A DNA stretch of 64,000 nt from Molanna angustata (Eukaryota; Arthropoda; Insecta; Trichoptera; Molannidae). Every line of letters starts with the position of its first letter. Position 1 is the first letter of the stretch. The notes beneath the pieces are model-generated. The model saw nothing but the letters and a program-made list of their open reading frames with translations, did no database searches and was not told the origin of the DNA. Location of the stretch: assembly GCA_963576475.1 (NCBI GenBank), contig OY754975.1, positions 23,647,454-23,711,453 on the forward strand, read 5' to 3'. Made by a program: the position numbers and the translations under genes. Shown here in pieces: positions 1 through 10,078 of this stretch.

Positions 1-17
1 TTGCCTATAATTATTAA

Positions 18-405
18 AATTTTCAGCACTCAAGGTTTTATGTTATTTAAGATATATAGAAAAATAAAAAAAATTCAAATGAGTGGAACAAAATTCAAAA
101 TTAGGATATAGTAGCTTTGTAGGCCTTAACTTTTATATTCATTCTGAAATTTTGAGCTTCGTGAATCAAGCGGATCAAATAATGTTATAATGGGGACATA
201 ATACAGACACACTAAATGTTCTACTTCGAATTCAGAGTTAATACATATATTTGAGCCTCTAAGTTGATGTTTTTGACTTTAAAGTTGAAAAACCATGTAA
301 AATGTGGACCTGGCCACACAAAATCTCGTGGATCATGGCTTGAAACTTTATCGATATGTCAAAAGGAATAAATTCTCTTGAACAAGCCGACATTTGGATA
401 GTCAA
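18..405 (+). repeat. Dispersed repeat, copy 1 of a pair
   Basis: This stretch aligns by eye with 43722-44165 in the same orientation. Shared landmarks in order are AATTTTCAGC, CATTCTGAAATTTTG, a CAGACACACTAAAT block, CCTCTAAGTT, TTTTTGACTTTAA and ACTCTTGAACAA. The copies differ by many substitutions and small indels, so this is an old interspersed element. No coding frame, terminal repeat or target duplication is visible, and I cannot name the family. Confidence 0.7.
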
Positions 406-975
406 ATAAATTATATCAAATTATTTTTCTATAAAATATCATAAAAAGTACAACTATCATATATAAAATATCATTTAGTGTCACAATATGAAATAATTGT
501 AGGTACATTAAATTGTTCTCATATACATCATGTACCTCCGAAAAATCTCATCTGTACTGTAGATGTTTCGAGTATATAACCAGATTTATTAAAATATTCA
601 TGAAAAATCATCTTGTGATGTATTCTATAGGAAGGCAGCACCGCGATATAAACTTTTCTAGCAAAAATAAAATAAAATGGAGATGTTTTCAAATGCAGTG
701 GATTTCACAAAACTTGTTGAACTAGCCTCATCATATATTAAACTGTGCATATAATATACTACGTTTGTGCACGTTGCACACAGAAAACACAACTCAGAAA
801 TGGATACTTCGAAAATATTTGCACTTTTATGTTTAAGTTTCAGCTGCTGTTTGTAATTTTAAAATATTCACCAACTCAAAATTAACACAGAATGTCATTT
901 ATATTTTAACATTAAAATAAGAGGTATTGCTTTATTTAAACAAATCTGTTTTGAAGCAATTAACTATGTATGTAA
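406..975. other. AT-rich DNA, nothing recognised
   Basis: No convincing coding frame, structured RNA or repeat border is visible. A 70-residue open frame at 513-725 has no recognisable motif and is within chance expectation for this base composition. Confidence 0.6.
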
Positions 976-1545
976 ATTTATTTATTTATTTATTTATTTA
1001 ATATATATGCCCTTAATAGGGCATTTACAAAAAAACACAGGATAAATGGAACAATGTAGGCATAACAAAATAACAATAAGTGTAAATACATCGATTATAT
1101 AGGTACATAATAAAAAAACGTAAGTAGTTAAAGGAAGAACAATATAAAACAACAAAATACAACATAATAAAAGAAAATAGAGGTAAATGATAAAAAAAAC
1201 TCGACATAAAAGAAAAAAAAAATAAACAGTATTACATATTCAATTTAAACAACAAAAATAAACAAAGCAAAGTAAAAATCAAAAATTATAATATGCGTTA
1301 AGCATCCTTTTGAAACCATCTATAGTGTGTACATTAAATATATCAACAGCACTATATTGGACATAAATCGGTGAACTAATATAGGTATCAAATTCTTTGA
1401 AATGAAAAATAATATGATCATAAACCATTGCAGGTGAAAGGTATGGGAAATACGCTTGAAGTTTAATTCAAAAACAAAATTATAAATATACAAAACATCT
1501 ACGTAAGAGTTAATTTTATACATATAGTTTTTTGGTAGCAATGAG
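976..1545 (-). mobile_element. LINE 3' end (minus strand) with AAAT-type tail
   Basis: The plus strand opens with a TTTA run at 976-1000, which is an (AAAT)n tail on the minus strand. It is followed by the tail core GTAAATGCCCTATTAAGGGC. Reading the minus strand around 1262-1455 gives a frame ending in a VHTIDGFKRMLNAYY-type stretch. This resembles the W-N-LP...FK-R-L carboxyl end of LINE reverse transcriptases. Only this end survives, and frameshifts cut it off upstream. The tail resembles those at 39356 and about 4946. A family name such as CR1, L2 or Jockey cannot be fixed by eye. Confidence 0.5.
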
Positions 1546-1639
1546 ATTTGGAAATGGATAAACCAATGAACACGTAAAGGAATATAAAAAAAAGATTAAT
1601 TAAGTCAAGCCTGATTTGATTGAAATGTAAAATTGAATA

Positions 1640-1831
1640 CTAGGGGGCAAGTCTGGTCCAACCGGCGAAATCAAAACCCTCACGATTACCCATAACATGG
1701 ATATAATTATTATATGGAGTTCTTTAATATCTTTAGATGTCATAGAACTCCACATGATAATTATATCCATGATTTGGGTAATCACGAGGATTTTGATTTC
1801 ACCGATTGGACCAGACTTGCCCCTATGATTT
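1640..1831. repeat. Foldback: imperfect 85-bp inverted repeat
   Basis: The left arm, about 1640-1722, and the right arm, about 1747-1831, are reverse complements with a few mismatches. Landmarks are GGGGCAAGTCTGGTCC on the left and GGACCAGACTTGCCCC on the right, with AGAACTCCA facing GGAGTTCT at the loop. The loop is about 24 nt. No flanking target duplication was found. It could be a foldback element or an inverted duplication. Confidence 0.75.
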
Positions 1832-2722
1832 TAAAAAGCAGAAGTCAATACTGGCTTCACAAAGTGAGAGATTGGACCGGCAAAGGAACGGTGTGGCACA
1901 GGAAGAAGATACATATGACTAAAGTGCCTTGTTCACTGAAGGGATCGCCAACGAGATCGGGACTAGACTAGTCACTCCTCAAACAAGACAAGACTCCTCT
2001 TTCAAACCTTAGCTATAGCACAAGCATTATGCTTAGTTTAGGAATGTAGGAAGAGGGTTATTCACTTGTTTAACAAGGACATATTTATTGTAAAAAAATT
2101 GTTACTCGAAGTTGGCTTCTTCAGCTTCATTTGTAAATTGTACGAAATGGAATCGATTTCTATCTTATATAATATTTTGGTTGAAGGTGTTTAATGGAAC
2201 GACTTTACATCAAATATTATAAAATCAATCTTAAAATACTTAAACTATAACATTAAAAAAATATTTTTAAAAAAAAAAAAAAAATCAAGAGTATGATAAA
2301 AGGAACTCCTGTATATTATTATCAGTATCAATAGGTAAGCATCATTATCAATTATCAACATTGAAATTTGTGACGATTGACAAAAATGTTATGTGATCTA
2401 GGAGCTACGAACACATAATGTCTTTATGTCAATCTCTTATCGCCGTCAGGAACTAAAATATATAAAAAAGAAGGTCGCTGGGGGGATTTGTGAATTTAAC
2501 AAGAAAATTTCCGTTTTTTTTTTGTACAAACGTAAGATGTTGCAGCAGATATTTTTTTCTCAGAATAAATAATAAACACTCTTTAAACAACAATTGTTAA
2601 GTGGGATTTGACTTGAACTGATTCGTTAATTTACGCATGTGAACAGTCAACTTAGAACAGTGAATAAAACGTACAAGTTAAACGCGTCCACGGCGGGTAT
2701 TTATTGTCAAATATATTTGATG
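1832..2722. other. No gene seen; A-run at 2262-2284
   Basis: Moderately AT-rich DNA with a poly-A run near 2262-2284. No upstream coding remnant could be tied to it, so it is not called a retrotransposon tail. Nothing else is recognised. Confidence 0.55.
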
Positions 2723-2723
2723 G

Positions 2724-3250
2724 TGTCCGTTCAACGCGACAAAATAAATGTACGTTCATCGCGACGAAACAAATGTACGTTCATCACGACGAAACAAGTG
2801 TACGTTCATCGCGACAAAACAAATGTACGTTCATCGCGACGAAATAAATCTACGTTCATCACGAAAAAACAAATTTACGTTCATCGCGACGAAATAAATC
2901 TACGTTCATCACGACAAAACAAATGTACGTTCATCGCGAAGAAATAAATCTACGTTCATCGCGACAAAACAAATGTACGTTCATCGCGAAGAAATAAATC
3001 TACGTTCATCGCGACGAAACAAATGTACGTTCATCACGACGAAACAAGTGTACGTTCATCGCGACAAAACAAATGTACGTACATCGCGACGAAATAAATG
3101 TACGTTCATCGCGACAAAACAAATGTACGTTCATCGCGACGAAATAAATGTACGTTCATCGCGACGAAACAAATGTACGTTCATCACGACGAAGCAAGTG
3201 TACGTTCATCGCGACAAAACAAATGTACGTTCATCGCGACGAAAGAAATT
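2724..3250. repeat. 25-bp minisatellite, about 21 units
   Basis: The core TACGTTCATC recurs exactly every 25 bp from 2751 to 3226 without an indel, and a degenerate unit precedes it at about 2726. The unit continues with a CGCGACGAAACAAA-like half. Variants alternate CGCGAC/CACGAC, GAAAC/AAAAC and AAATG/AAGTG. A three-unit block starting GCGACGAAACAAATG recurs near 2761, 3011 and 3161, which shows expansion by blocks. Because 25 is not a multiple of 3, a frame cycles through all three phases every 75 bp. That gives the long open frames at 2639-2947 and 2973-3275, which I read as artefacts of the repeat. The array is CpG-rich in an AT-rich setting. Confidence 0.95.
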
Positions 3251-3680
3251 GTTACTGTCCACATTTTACTTGTAACCTGCCACTTGACTTAACAGTTATG
3301 TAACTGGTGTAAATCAGGCATTACGTTAAATTGGCTCATATTATATTCAAAATGTTCTATTCAAAATTCAAGCGAGTCTGAAACATGACTTGAAAAGAAT
3401 CCATAAAAAAATATACATCTAACCTTATTGTGATCCAACGTAAGATTTTCCTCCTCTCCGTTTCTTCAATCTTGGCAGATTCCTGAAACAAATAATGATA
3501 TATCGTTTGAATAAGCGAGTCATAACATACCTATTGATTTTGACTAAGAAAGCAAAATACCTTATACAATGGCCCATGTCATACACATGACCAAATCTAT
3601 TTCCAAGATGAAGAATCAAATTAAATTTTTATTTTTGTCCAAAAAATGACTTTTTTTATCCGAAAACGTAACCTTCTTAA
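3251..3680. other. No gene seen
   Basis: Plain AT-rich DNA up to the hAT-type element. A 64-residue minus-strand open frame at 3425-3619 shows no domain. Confidence 0.55.
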
Positions 3681-4555
3681 GGTGTCAACAGTGGCGGCTC
3701 TTCTTAAAGGGCTCTCGGGCTCAGCCCTCCCAAACACGTTGTTCAAAAGATTCAAAAAAATCTATGTAATTAAATCTTGAGAACACATTATTTTTCTGAT
3801 TAATTTTTACCGTTTAACGCCTGTAGTATATCTAGCGAAAGTACCTGTTATCTGTTTAAACCTAAATGCTTTGTAAAGCAAGCAAGATTCTATGAAATAT
3901 TTCATTCCTCGGGCACAGTCGACTTGTGCCCGGAGAACCCATACAATTCACGCGACCGCTCGCTGCCGCCGCAGCTCGCCGTACACGCTGAATGTATGCC
4001 GATTTCGAGCAAAACGGGGCAGTGCCCGCGAAGGATTACTCTATATTGTCATTCATTCATATTTTGTTTTACATTGCGGTGGTCGAACGCTTGGTAAGCA
4101 GTTGCAATTCCGTGAAGCTAACATCAATTGACATCGTAATATTAGATAGTTTAAACTATAAATCATCCGAAATATATTAATATTATTTTTTAATTAATTG
4201 ACATAAAATGTGTTAAATCAGGAAGCAGTCTTGCAGCTGTTGCCAGAATTATTTTTTCAAATTTGTATGATCAAAATTTATTAGCTGTCACAAATTATTT
4301 TATAATTTATCGATGCATTTTATTATAAACGTTATTTAAATCCCAACCAAATACAGCATAAATTATCAGGTTCACGTTTTAATTTCCGATGCATAAAAAA
4401 AATATGCAAAACACTGATAATTTTAATATATGAAAATAATATTGTGTCACATATTTGCTTTCTGATTCCTGTTGTAAGTTAATTTCTCTTCTAGGTAAAA
4501 TTATAATTTTGAGCCCTTCTAAGATTTAAGGTCACCAGCCGCCACTGGGTGTCAA
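3681..4555. mobile_element. Non-autonomous hAT-like transposon with 8-bp TSD
   Basis: The element spans 3689-4547 (859 bp). It starts CAGTGGCGGCT and ends with the reverse complement AGCCGCCACTG. The host octamer GGTGTCAA is duplicated exactly at 3681-3688 and 4548-4555. An 8-bp duplication with CAG-type short terminal inverted repeats is the pattern of the hAT superfamily. The interior has a GC-richer segment at about 3895-4030 with an imperfect CGGGCACA/TGTGCCCG palindrome, then AT-rich DNA. No transposase frame of useful length is seen (the longest is 79 residues at 3892-4131), so it is probably a MITE or deletion derivative. The intact ends and target duplication suggest a fairly recent insertion. 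Confidence 0.88.
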
Positions 4556-4644
4556 TCAGAGAAGACGAATATGAAAGACGCAGGCAATTTTATACCAAAG
4601 AATTTTATAACTCAACAATTGTGATTTCCAAAACCAAAAAATGG

Positions 4645-4770
4645 AAATTGTTATAATTTATTTATTCTATTACTTTTAGTGTATCGGATCTGAAACAATA
4701 ATATTTTAAATTGTTATAATTTATTTATTCTATTACTTTTAGTGTATCGGATCTGAAACAATAATATTTT
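4645..4770. repeat. Perfect tandem duplication, 2 x 63 bp
   Basis: Bases 4645-4707 and 4708-4770 are identical, starting AAATTGTTATAATTTATTTA and running through GTATCGGATCTGAAACAATA. Zero differences imply a recent local duplication. Confidence 0.97.
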
Positions 4771-5375
4771 AAAGCAGATAAATACTAAGATATGACATAA
4801 TACCTAACAACTATATATGTAGTGCATACAACATGCAAAACTTAACTTTGATATTACATTATATATAATTAAAGAGAGACTTTTATTATTTTTTAAAAGA
4901 ATAAATATGTCTGTGTAGCATCCTCATACATTTCCTATTTTTTTTTCTTGTTTATATATTTATTAAGGTTACATACAGTTTTTTTAATATAAACATAAAT
5001 TTTCAAAATGAATTAATAAATACGAAAACCAAGATTGTAACGCCAATTACTATGCTACATATAATTACTACGCTATATATGCTATTATATAATGCACAAT
5101 AATATATCACTTTATATAATTATATACCCATAACATACATATATTTGTATAAAAAAAGGAAAATTTCCGTGGGTTTTTACATACAAAATGACAAAATATA
5201 AAAACCTTACAAGGATAAGAAACAAAAAAATAAAATAAATCAATATTAAGTATGTAAACATATAAATAGATATTTGGGACAGGACAATGGATAGGAATAG
5301 AAAGGGAAAATTAGGAATATAAAATCAATCATTGAGAAAGCCTCTTTATCATATACTAGTTAGCAAAATATGTCG
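4771..5375 (-). other. AT-rich DNA, possible LINE 3' UTR remnant
   Basis: Around 4946-4980 the minus strand reads GTATGTAACCTTAATAAATA, similar to LINE tails at 976 and 39356. The following A-rich stretch to about 5300 could be a decayed 3' UTR. No coding residue is recognisable. Confidence 0.3.
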
Positions 5376-5378
5376 TGG

Positions 5379-5447
5379 CATGATTCAAACTTGCGACCAC
5401 TGAATTACTAAAGCAGTGCGCTAACCGCTCTGCCACCATCCATCTAA
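5379..5447 (-). mobile_element. tRNA-derived SINE head (family C)
   Basis: The minus strand reads GGTGGCAGAGCGGTTAGCGC, a tRNA-like A-box region, followed about 30 nt later by GTCGCAAGTTTGAATC, a degenerate B box. The same head occurs at 13626-13704 (minus) and 61350-61420 (plus). The B box is mutated from GGTTCGAATCC, so this is a SINE or tRNA-derived remnant and not a tRNA gene. Confidence 0.65.
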
Positions 5448-5569
5448 ATATTATATTATTATGTTATTATGTATTGTGGTATATAATAGTGTAGTGTATT
5501 GAACATAATAGTGTAGTGAACGGGTGTGCATTGTGCATATTATGGTAGAAATAATATAAGAATAATAAC

Positions 5570-5761
5570 ATGTCAAAATTTACTGTATCGGTTTATACTT
5601 TTGTGTTAATATTACTTATTCTCCCCACTACTTATTCTCCCCAGAATTTGAATGGAGTTATACATACACATCAACCAAATATTGGAATAAATTGCAGCAG
5701 CACATTCGTACGGCAGCGTCACTGCAGAGCTTTAAAAAGCATTGCAGTGAATGGCTATTGA
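5570..5761 (+). CDS. Small ORF with signal-peptide-like start (unconfirmed)
   Basis: This 63-codon frame starts in a good insect context (AATAACATG). Residues 1-23 look like a secretion signal: a lysine at position 3, then the hydrophobic run TFVLILLILP and a polar TTYS. The mature part would have two cysteines about 10 residues apart. A pyrimidine-rich stretch with TATTTAG near 5860-5868 could be a splice acceptor leading to a short Cys-rich stretch, but no donor keeps the phase, so I do not join them. There is no family match from memory and no promoter. It may be a chance ORF in AT-rich DNA. Confidence 0.22.
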   Translation: MSKFTVSVYTFVLILLILPTTYSPQNLNGVIHTHQPNIGINCSSTFVRQRHCRALKSIAVNGY

Positions 5762-6293
5762 GTACACAAAATTAACTAATAATACAAGTTACAAGTTAGT
5801 TAGTGCGTTCTTTGTTAATTATTTCTTATGTTTTTTTTAATTAAAATATTTTCTTTTTTCCTATTTAGATGTTGTGACCGTCCAAGGCATTGCTGAAAAC
5901 CAGCTGCACTGTGGGTCTCCACGGGTGTACAGCTGATCAATAGCCTATTTGTTGTAAAATAATGCAAAACATGTATAATAATTTTGTTTTTTTTTTCATA
6001 TACATATATGCAACAAATAAATTATTTTTTTGATTATTTTTTATAAGTAACTATGTAAATATTGTACTTAATTTGTTGTGTTGTGATGTCTGGTGTCCGT
6101 TCTAATATTTTTTGTAAAAGACAAAATAACTATGAAAAACCAAAATGTCAAATATTTGGCTTGGTAAAATTGTAAACTGCTAGCCCTAGAACAGGGTTAC
6201 CTAGTTGGCAGCAGTAATATTCATGATCGTCTTTGTTATAAAGGTGTGAAAAAAAAATAGAATAGTGTGTTAGGAAAGGAAGATTTCCAAATA
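5762..6293. other. No gene seen
   Basis: AT-rich DNA. A 62-residue minus-strand open frame at 6148-6336 overlaps the Helitron border and has no recognisable content. Confidence 0.5.
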
Positions 6294-6914
6294 TCTTTAT
6301 ATAGGTATATAATTCTTCTGTACGTGTGTATGTCACTGAACTCTTCCTAAACGGCTGAACCGATTTTGATGAAATTTTTTGTGTATGTTTGTGTCCCTGA
6401 ATGGTTTAGATTCTCAAAATGGAATTTTAAACATTAATATAGTAAAAGGAAAATAAAAAATATGATTTTTTATAACTATAAATTATTATAGGTGGCGCTA
6501 ATGTCAAATTGGCAATATTTTGTTTTTTTTTCCATCTGGCAACACTAATTTAACCTGTCATTTACGTCTTAGTTTGGCTTTTTTTTGACATTTAAAGTTC
6601 TTTTCGCTCTGTTTCGTTTATTATTCATATTTCAACTATATACATGTGCATGGAATTTTAATTTCTGTTCACTATTTCATTATTATTCATATTTCAATTC
6701 ATTCATTTCCGTATCCAGACCATATACCTATGCTGTATTGTAATTATATACGAAATGACAATCAATCTAACCTCAATGTGTTTATCGGCTCATCGAAAAA
6801 TAAATGTAGGTTTACTCAGCGAATAATAACATCCATATGATTCAAATATATGATACATATATTTTTTTGTTTCACAAATAGTTCGGGCAGGACAACGTCT
6901 GTCGGGACCGCTAG
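6294..6914 (+). mobile_element. Non-autonomous Helitron, 621 bp
   Basis: The 5' end is TCTTTATATAGG after host A at 6293. It runs into AATTCTTCTGTACGTGTGTA and GGCTGAACCGATTTTGATGA, the typical start of a common lepidopteran Helitron group. The 3' end is GTCTGTCGGGACCGCTAG followed by host T at 6915, with a small GACA...TGTC hairpin just before the end. TC start, CTAG end and A|T insertion fit Helitrons. No Rep/helicase frame is present, so it is non-autonomous. A second 5' end of the same family is at 23152. Confidence 0.82.
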
Positions 6915-7603
6915 TATACATATATTGTTTTACAAAGCTACGTAGAGGTTACCAGCTATTACGATTTGGGTACAGTATACTCTTCCGAAGAAGCGCACTA
7001 CGTAGCGTTGGGGAGGGTTTGCTATCTGCCCAGGAAAATATGAATCCGGATTTTAAAATGGTGAAAACATAGCATTCGGAAGATCGTTCCACAGCCGGAC
7101 TGATGTGTTAATGATAATAAATCACGATAAAAAGATTTTATTTGCATTATATTTTGATAAACTTCTAACAATTTCAAAGGACTTTCACCGTCGTTTCAGA
7201 AATCAACGTATTTTCTTCGTGAAACAATTTCGACGTCTTTTTGGGAGAGATTTGAGTTTCCATGCATACCTACCTACCTTAGTAAATCTCTGGTAATTTC
7301 GACGTTTGACAGAGATACGAAGAAAAAGTATTATTTTTTCCTAAGACGTCTACCCTATAGGAAGGAAACATTATTCATCTTTTTCTTTTTGTCATAAAAA
7401 TATTTCCTTTATATGTCCAAAAGGAGAAGAAGAAGAAGAAGAAGAAGATATGTATCTACTTTTGATTCATGGCCGTTAATTAAACTCTTTCCTTTGGATC
7501 TACTTTTTTATTCAAAACGTCTAAATATATTATGTAATAAATAATGATGTCACCTCAAAACGTATTAAAAAAAACCAAAGCTACATGTATAATCATTCAT
7601 TAA
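6915..7603. other. No gene seen; GAA run at 7424-7450
   Basis: A GAAGAA... run at about 7424-7450 resembles the GAA-type tails of RTE-like LINEs found elsewhere in the window (for example 9577-9592). No RTE coding sequence is readable upstream. Confidence 0.5.
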
Positions 7604-7690
7604 AATCAATGGGGTAACCAGCGACAGGTGTGGAGCGGGTGTGCATCCCCTCACACCGGCCTCGTTTCACCTAAAAAGGCAGTACCTATT
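7604..7690 (-). repeat. Fragment of the 51.6-kb dispersed repeat
   Basis: On the minus strand this matches the GAAACGAG...GTGTG...GGTTAC core found at 51560-51850 and 22790-23040. Landmarks here on the plus strand are GGTAACCAGCGACAGGTGTG and GCCTCGTTTCACCT. It is a truncated copy. Confidence 0.6.
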
Positions 7691-8164
7691 CAAGACCAGA
7701 CCTTAAGGGGGAATATAAACCTAAACACCCCAATTGCAAATCAAATTCCTCAAATATGTTAATTAGTGTGATTTAAAAAAATATCATGATTTTTTTCAAC
7801 ATTTCTCTAGTGAATGTTTGTCACACAATTTTAAAATTCAGCCTAAATTCCCCTAAAAAAATATTACGAATATCCTTTTTTACAGCATTTTTTTTAAATC
7901 ACTCCATAACTGTGTGTCGTAGATAAATAAATATTCTATATGCTTAAAGAGTGCATAAAATCAAAGTGAACTTTATTCATTTCAAGTAAGGTTTGTTCTT
8001 TAAATTCAAAAAATAATAAACAAATTTTGGGTTTCCGATACTTTAAATCACGTATAAACCTTTTTTTATGCACGCGATAGTTAACCTTACTGACACGTAA
8101 CTTCACAGTGCATTAGGCGGTTTCAATGTATCAAGTTTTCGGTCACTAGATTAATTGGTACAAA
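7691..8164. other. No gene seen
   Basis: AT-rich DNA without recognisable repeats or coding frames. Confidence 0.5.
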
Positions 8165-8635
8165 ACAAAAAAATATAAGGGTGCTTATCATGCAGGTATC
8201 CAACAAAAAATTTCCTCTAAACCATGGTTTTATCATAGAAACATATCTAAACGATTAATATCATGTATTTCTAGAATGAGAATTGGCCATTGTTCAATTG
8301 CCTCCCATCTGTATAGAATTAGAGTTCTAAATAGCCCACTTTGCCAGTGTGGTGATGAGGATGAGACAATTGATCATGTATTTTTTAACTGTAAAAATAA
8401 TTCCGCCTTCAAAAATATATACAAACAATTAATTAAAATCACTCACCAATCTCCACTTAATATCCAACATCTTTTGTCTCTTAATAATTCACGTGTACTG
8501 TCCGTTATTTCAAAATTCCTTTCATTGAATGACATATGTAAATTTATAAAAAAATTAACTTTTCTCCTCTGACATGAAATAATTGGCACATAGCACTCTT
8601 TACAGGGTGAATTGCCTTAAACAAAAAAAAAGCGT
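8165..8635 (+). pseudogene. LINE carboxyl end with Cys motif, plus poly-A
   Basis: An open frame runs from about 8165 to a TGA at 8570-8572. It continues upstream of the ATG at 8276, so it is a truncated piece of a larger protein. It reads PWFYHRN...RLISCISRMRIGHC, then SPLCQCGDEDETIDHVFFNC. This matches the end of I/Jockey-group LINE polyproteins, where R-R-GH is followed by P-C-CG...T-DH-...C. Those proteins copy element RNA at a nicked target. A short 3' UTR leads to an A-rich tail at about 8618-8632. No clear target duplication was found. The frame is intact, suggesting moderate age. Confidence 0.75.
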
Positions 8636-8997
8636 TAGGTATACCTATGTCCTCTTATAAAATACCACAGCTCATTTTTACCAATATCGGATGAGCTGTC
8701 AAAGTTGACATTAAACGCGGAAATTTTAAAAATAATAAATAGTGTTGAAAATCATACAAATAGTTAAAAAATATGTTGACACATATAATTTATTTGAAAA
8801 ATGTGGTCAAAAACGAATACATAATAAACTTATTCTTAATCTCAAATGACAAAGGTGTTTAAAAAATATTTCCTGCAACCAATTTTCATTCAATTTGAAG
8901 GTCACGCGAGTTGCTTTATTATCATACAAGACTATCTGAACCTAACCGATAATTAAACTGGATGCAATATAATATGACAACGAAATAATAGTATAAT

Positions 8998-9605
8998 GTG
9001 TACGTTAATCAAGAAGATACCCTAGAAATAAAAAGACGAATAGTGAAAGGTAACAAAGCATTCTTCTCTCTGTTACCGGTGTTCAGGTCTAGAAGTGTCC
9101 ATAGAAAGACAAAAATAACCCCATATAAAACAATCATCAGGACTGTTGTGTCATATGGGTGTGAGGCTTGGACACTGACAATAAGGTCTGCGGAGATGCT
9201 GGACATCTTTGAGAGAAGAGTGCTGCGTAAAATCCTGGGACCCGTGAATGATGGACAAACATGGAGAATTAGATACAACGATGAGTTGTACGGCATCTAC
9301 AAAGCACCCAAACTGTCTGAACATATAAGACTAAGCAGTCTAAGATGGGCTGGGCATGTTCAGAGAATGCCATCATCACGGGTACCAAAAAGAGTGTAAG
9401 AGGGGCACCCAGGTGGCAAAAGAAAGGTCGGGAGACCGAGGCTGCGATGGGAAGATGATATTGGGAGGGATGCATCCCAGCTTTTGAATGTGTTAAACTG
9501 GAGGGTCACAGCAGGTGACAGGAGAGGTTGGAGGAGAAAGTTGCTGGAGGCCAAGGCTCGATATGGGCTGTAGAGCCATTGAAGAAGAAGAAGTGTACGT
9601 TAATC
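8998..9605 (+). mobile_element. 5'-truncated RTE-like LINE with perfect 13-bp TSD
   Basis: The target sequence GTGTACGTTAATC occurs at 8998-9010 and again at 9593-9605. Between them, 9011-9592 carries the carboxyl end of an RTE-like polyprotein and ends in a GAAGAAGAAGAA tail. Truncation at the 5' end with a simple-repeat tail and target duplication is the signature of target-primed reverse transcription. It lies in the loop of the long-inverted-repeat element and so is younger than it. Confidence 0.92.
9011..9571 (+). pseudogene. RTE-like reverse transcriptase carboxyl end, one stop
   Basis: The frame reads EIKRRIVKGNKAFFSLLP, VVSYGCEAWTLTIRSAEML, FERRVLRKILGP and LRWAGHVQRMP. It then meets an in-frame TAA at about 9396-9398 and continues in the same frame as GHPGGKRKVGRPRLRWEDDI and NWRVTAGDRRGWRRKLLEAK to a TAG at 9569-9571. 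These are the usual post-polymerase motifs of RTE-like LINEs (YG-E-W, LRW-GH, GRPR-RW-DD, DR--W). A single stop in about 185 codons marks a recent dead copy. The first residues after the ATG near 8998 come from the target site, not the element. The same family is at 28687-29410. Confidence 0.88.
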
Positions 9606-10026
9606 TCCATTCCCGTTAATTTTTTTGGTTAGGATTAGTCAGCCCTTGATGATATAAGCGACTCGCGTGAGCGAGTTGCTTAATAAATTAAATGGAAATA
9701 AGTTGTAGGAAACATTTTATCAACATCTTAACAATTTGAAGTTTGTAATTAATTTATAATGTATACGCAATTGATGACATTTTTTTTAATAAATTAGTAT
9801 TCTCTACATATTTTTTATGTAATTGTATGACACTTACTATTTTTAATACTTATTATTATCAAAAATAAATGAACAAAATATACTTCAGTGTTTTTCCACA
9901 AGAAATCGATAATAATTACTAATTATTTTTTGTGTTGAACATTTTCGTGTTAAATGTCAATTTTGACAGTGAATCCAATCTTGGTAAAAACTAGCTGTTG
10001 TGTTTTTTTAATGTCGATTGCATTCA

Positions 10027-10078
10027 AGGCAACAGGGTAGTTCAGCAATGAGGTTCACCAACTATTGTGAACACTATT
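10027..10078 (+). repeat. Short fragment of the 51.6-kb dispersed repeat
   Basis: The run GTTCAGCAATGAGGTTCACC matches 51676-51700 and 22900-22925. Little flanking homology extends beyond it. Confidence 0.55.

Larger units (their letters stand above)
8665..10003. mobile_element. Long-inverted-repeat (foldback-like) transposon
   Basis: The left arm, about 8665-8965, and the right arm, about 9615-10003, align as diverged inverted repeats. Paired landmarks are GAGCTGTCAAAGTTGACATT with AATGTCAATTTTGACAGTG, ATATTTCCTGCAACC with TGTAGGAAACATTTT, and CACGCGAGTTGC with its counterpart GCGAGTTGC. The outermost match is CAGCTCATTTTTACCAA. No target duplication could be fixed. The short centre holds an RTE insertion (9011-9592). 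The same terminal and central motifs recur at 58575-58715, and part at 30690-30745. The superfamily is not assigned. Confidence 0.62.

Noticed and set aside
2724..3250. CRISPR-like array
   Set aside because: Units are contiguous with no unique spacers, and the context is eukaryotic.
2639..3292. Repeat protein of 100-102 codons
   Set aside because: The frame is open only because of the 25-bp minisatellite. There is no promoter or terminator context and no non-repeat domain.
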